This document shows, piece after piece, positions 13,680-13,703 of a stretch of 13,703 nt of DNA. The translations under genes were made by a program, and so were the position numbers. Positions within the stretch are counted from its first letter, which is position 1. The number at the start of each line of letters is the position of its first letter. The stretch is from Bradyrhizobium sp. (GTDB lineage: Bacteria > Pseudomonadota > Alphaproteobacteria > Rhizobiales > Xanthobacteraceae): positions 1 through 13,703 of the forward strand of contig JAQGKC010000151.1 of NCBI GenBank assembly GCA_028290305.1, given 5' to 3'. The notes under the pieces were generated by a model. It saw only the letters and a program-made list of their open reading frames with translations. It ran no database searches and had not been told where the DNA came from.

Positions 13680-13703
13680 GCCCAGATCTCTCCCATCAGA
13701 GGC

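Noticed and set aside
13619..13696. Longer start (ATG 13696) for the GlxA-type regulator
   Set aside because: The added 26 residues do not match the family start and the segment carries promoter-like sequence instead.
1..13703. CRISPR array, tRNA, rRNA or replication origin
   Set aside because: No regularly spaced repeats, tRNA-like folds, rRNA sequence or iteron clusters were seen on either strand.

Overview
The window looks like accessory chromosome from an alphaproteobacterium, most likely a Hyphomicrobiales (Bradyrhizobium-like) strain. This is an inference from GC-rich codon use, FixJ-type regulators, a PAS sensor kinase of a type common there, and fragments of a DUF3606 protein, a LigD-type ligase and an integrase-core transposase typical of that group. 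No rRNA, tRNA or CRISPR array was seen.

Left part (1-6813): a cluster of small oxidative/electrophile-metabolism genes. It runs as the 3' end of a GMC oxidoreductase, a Sec-exported alpha/beta hydrolase, a zinc alcohol dehydrogenase and a broken FMN azoreductase-like gene on +, then a broken CaiB/BaiF CoA-transferase, a broken OsmC-type peroxidase, a second paralogous hydrolase with a Tat-like signal, and a DUF302 protein on -. The middle three genes (3033-5138) are pseudogenes. The 3' end of the osmC gene occurs twice in inverted orientation, once fused to the azoreductase remnant, bracketing the dead CoA-transferase gene. A roughly 18-34 bp element recurs upstream of the dehydrogenase, the azoreductase remnant and, more weakly, the second hydrolase.

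Middle part (6814-8342): a degraded stretch. It holds a 57-codon possible secreted peptide, a remnant of a histidine kinase gene homologous to the intact kinase downstream, and an NTF2-like gene on the other strand whose 3' half has been replaced by antisense kinase sequence.

Right-centre (8338-11447): a compact signalling operon. A membrane histidine kinase with two tandem, recently duplicated PAS domains overlaps by 4 nt a FixJ/NarL-type response regulator, which overlaps by 4 nt a stand-alone receiver. A two-codon reading frame (ATG CGA TGA) sits between the ribosome-binding site and the kinase start and overlaps it. The kinase probably phosphorylates both receivers; the signal and targets cannot be read from the sequence.

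Right end (11448-13703): a scrap heap of gene fragments: a serine recombinase C-terminus, a possible CoA-transferase scrap, a transposase C-terminus fused in frame to a DUF3606 N-terminal piece, and a LigD OB-fold piece. They lie against an intact GlxA-type (DJ-1/PfpI plus AraC) regulator that reads leftwards from a promoter containing repeated GACAT boxes. The most notable structures are the rearrangement scars, the internal PAS duplication with a kinase remnant upstream, and the shared upstream element.
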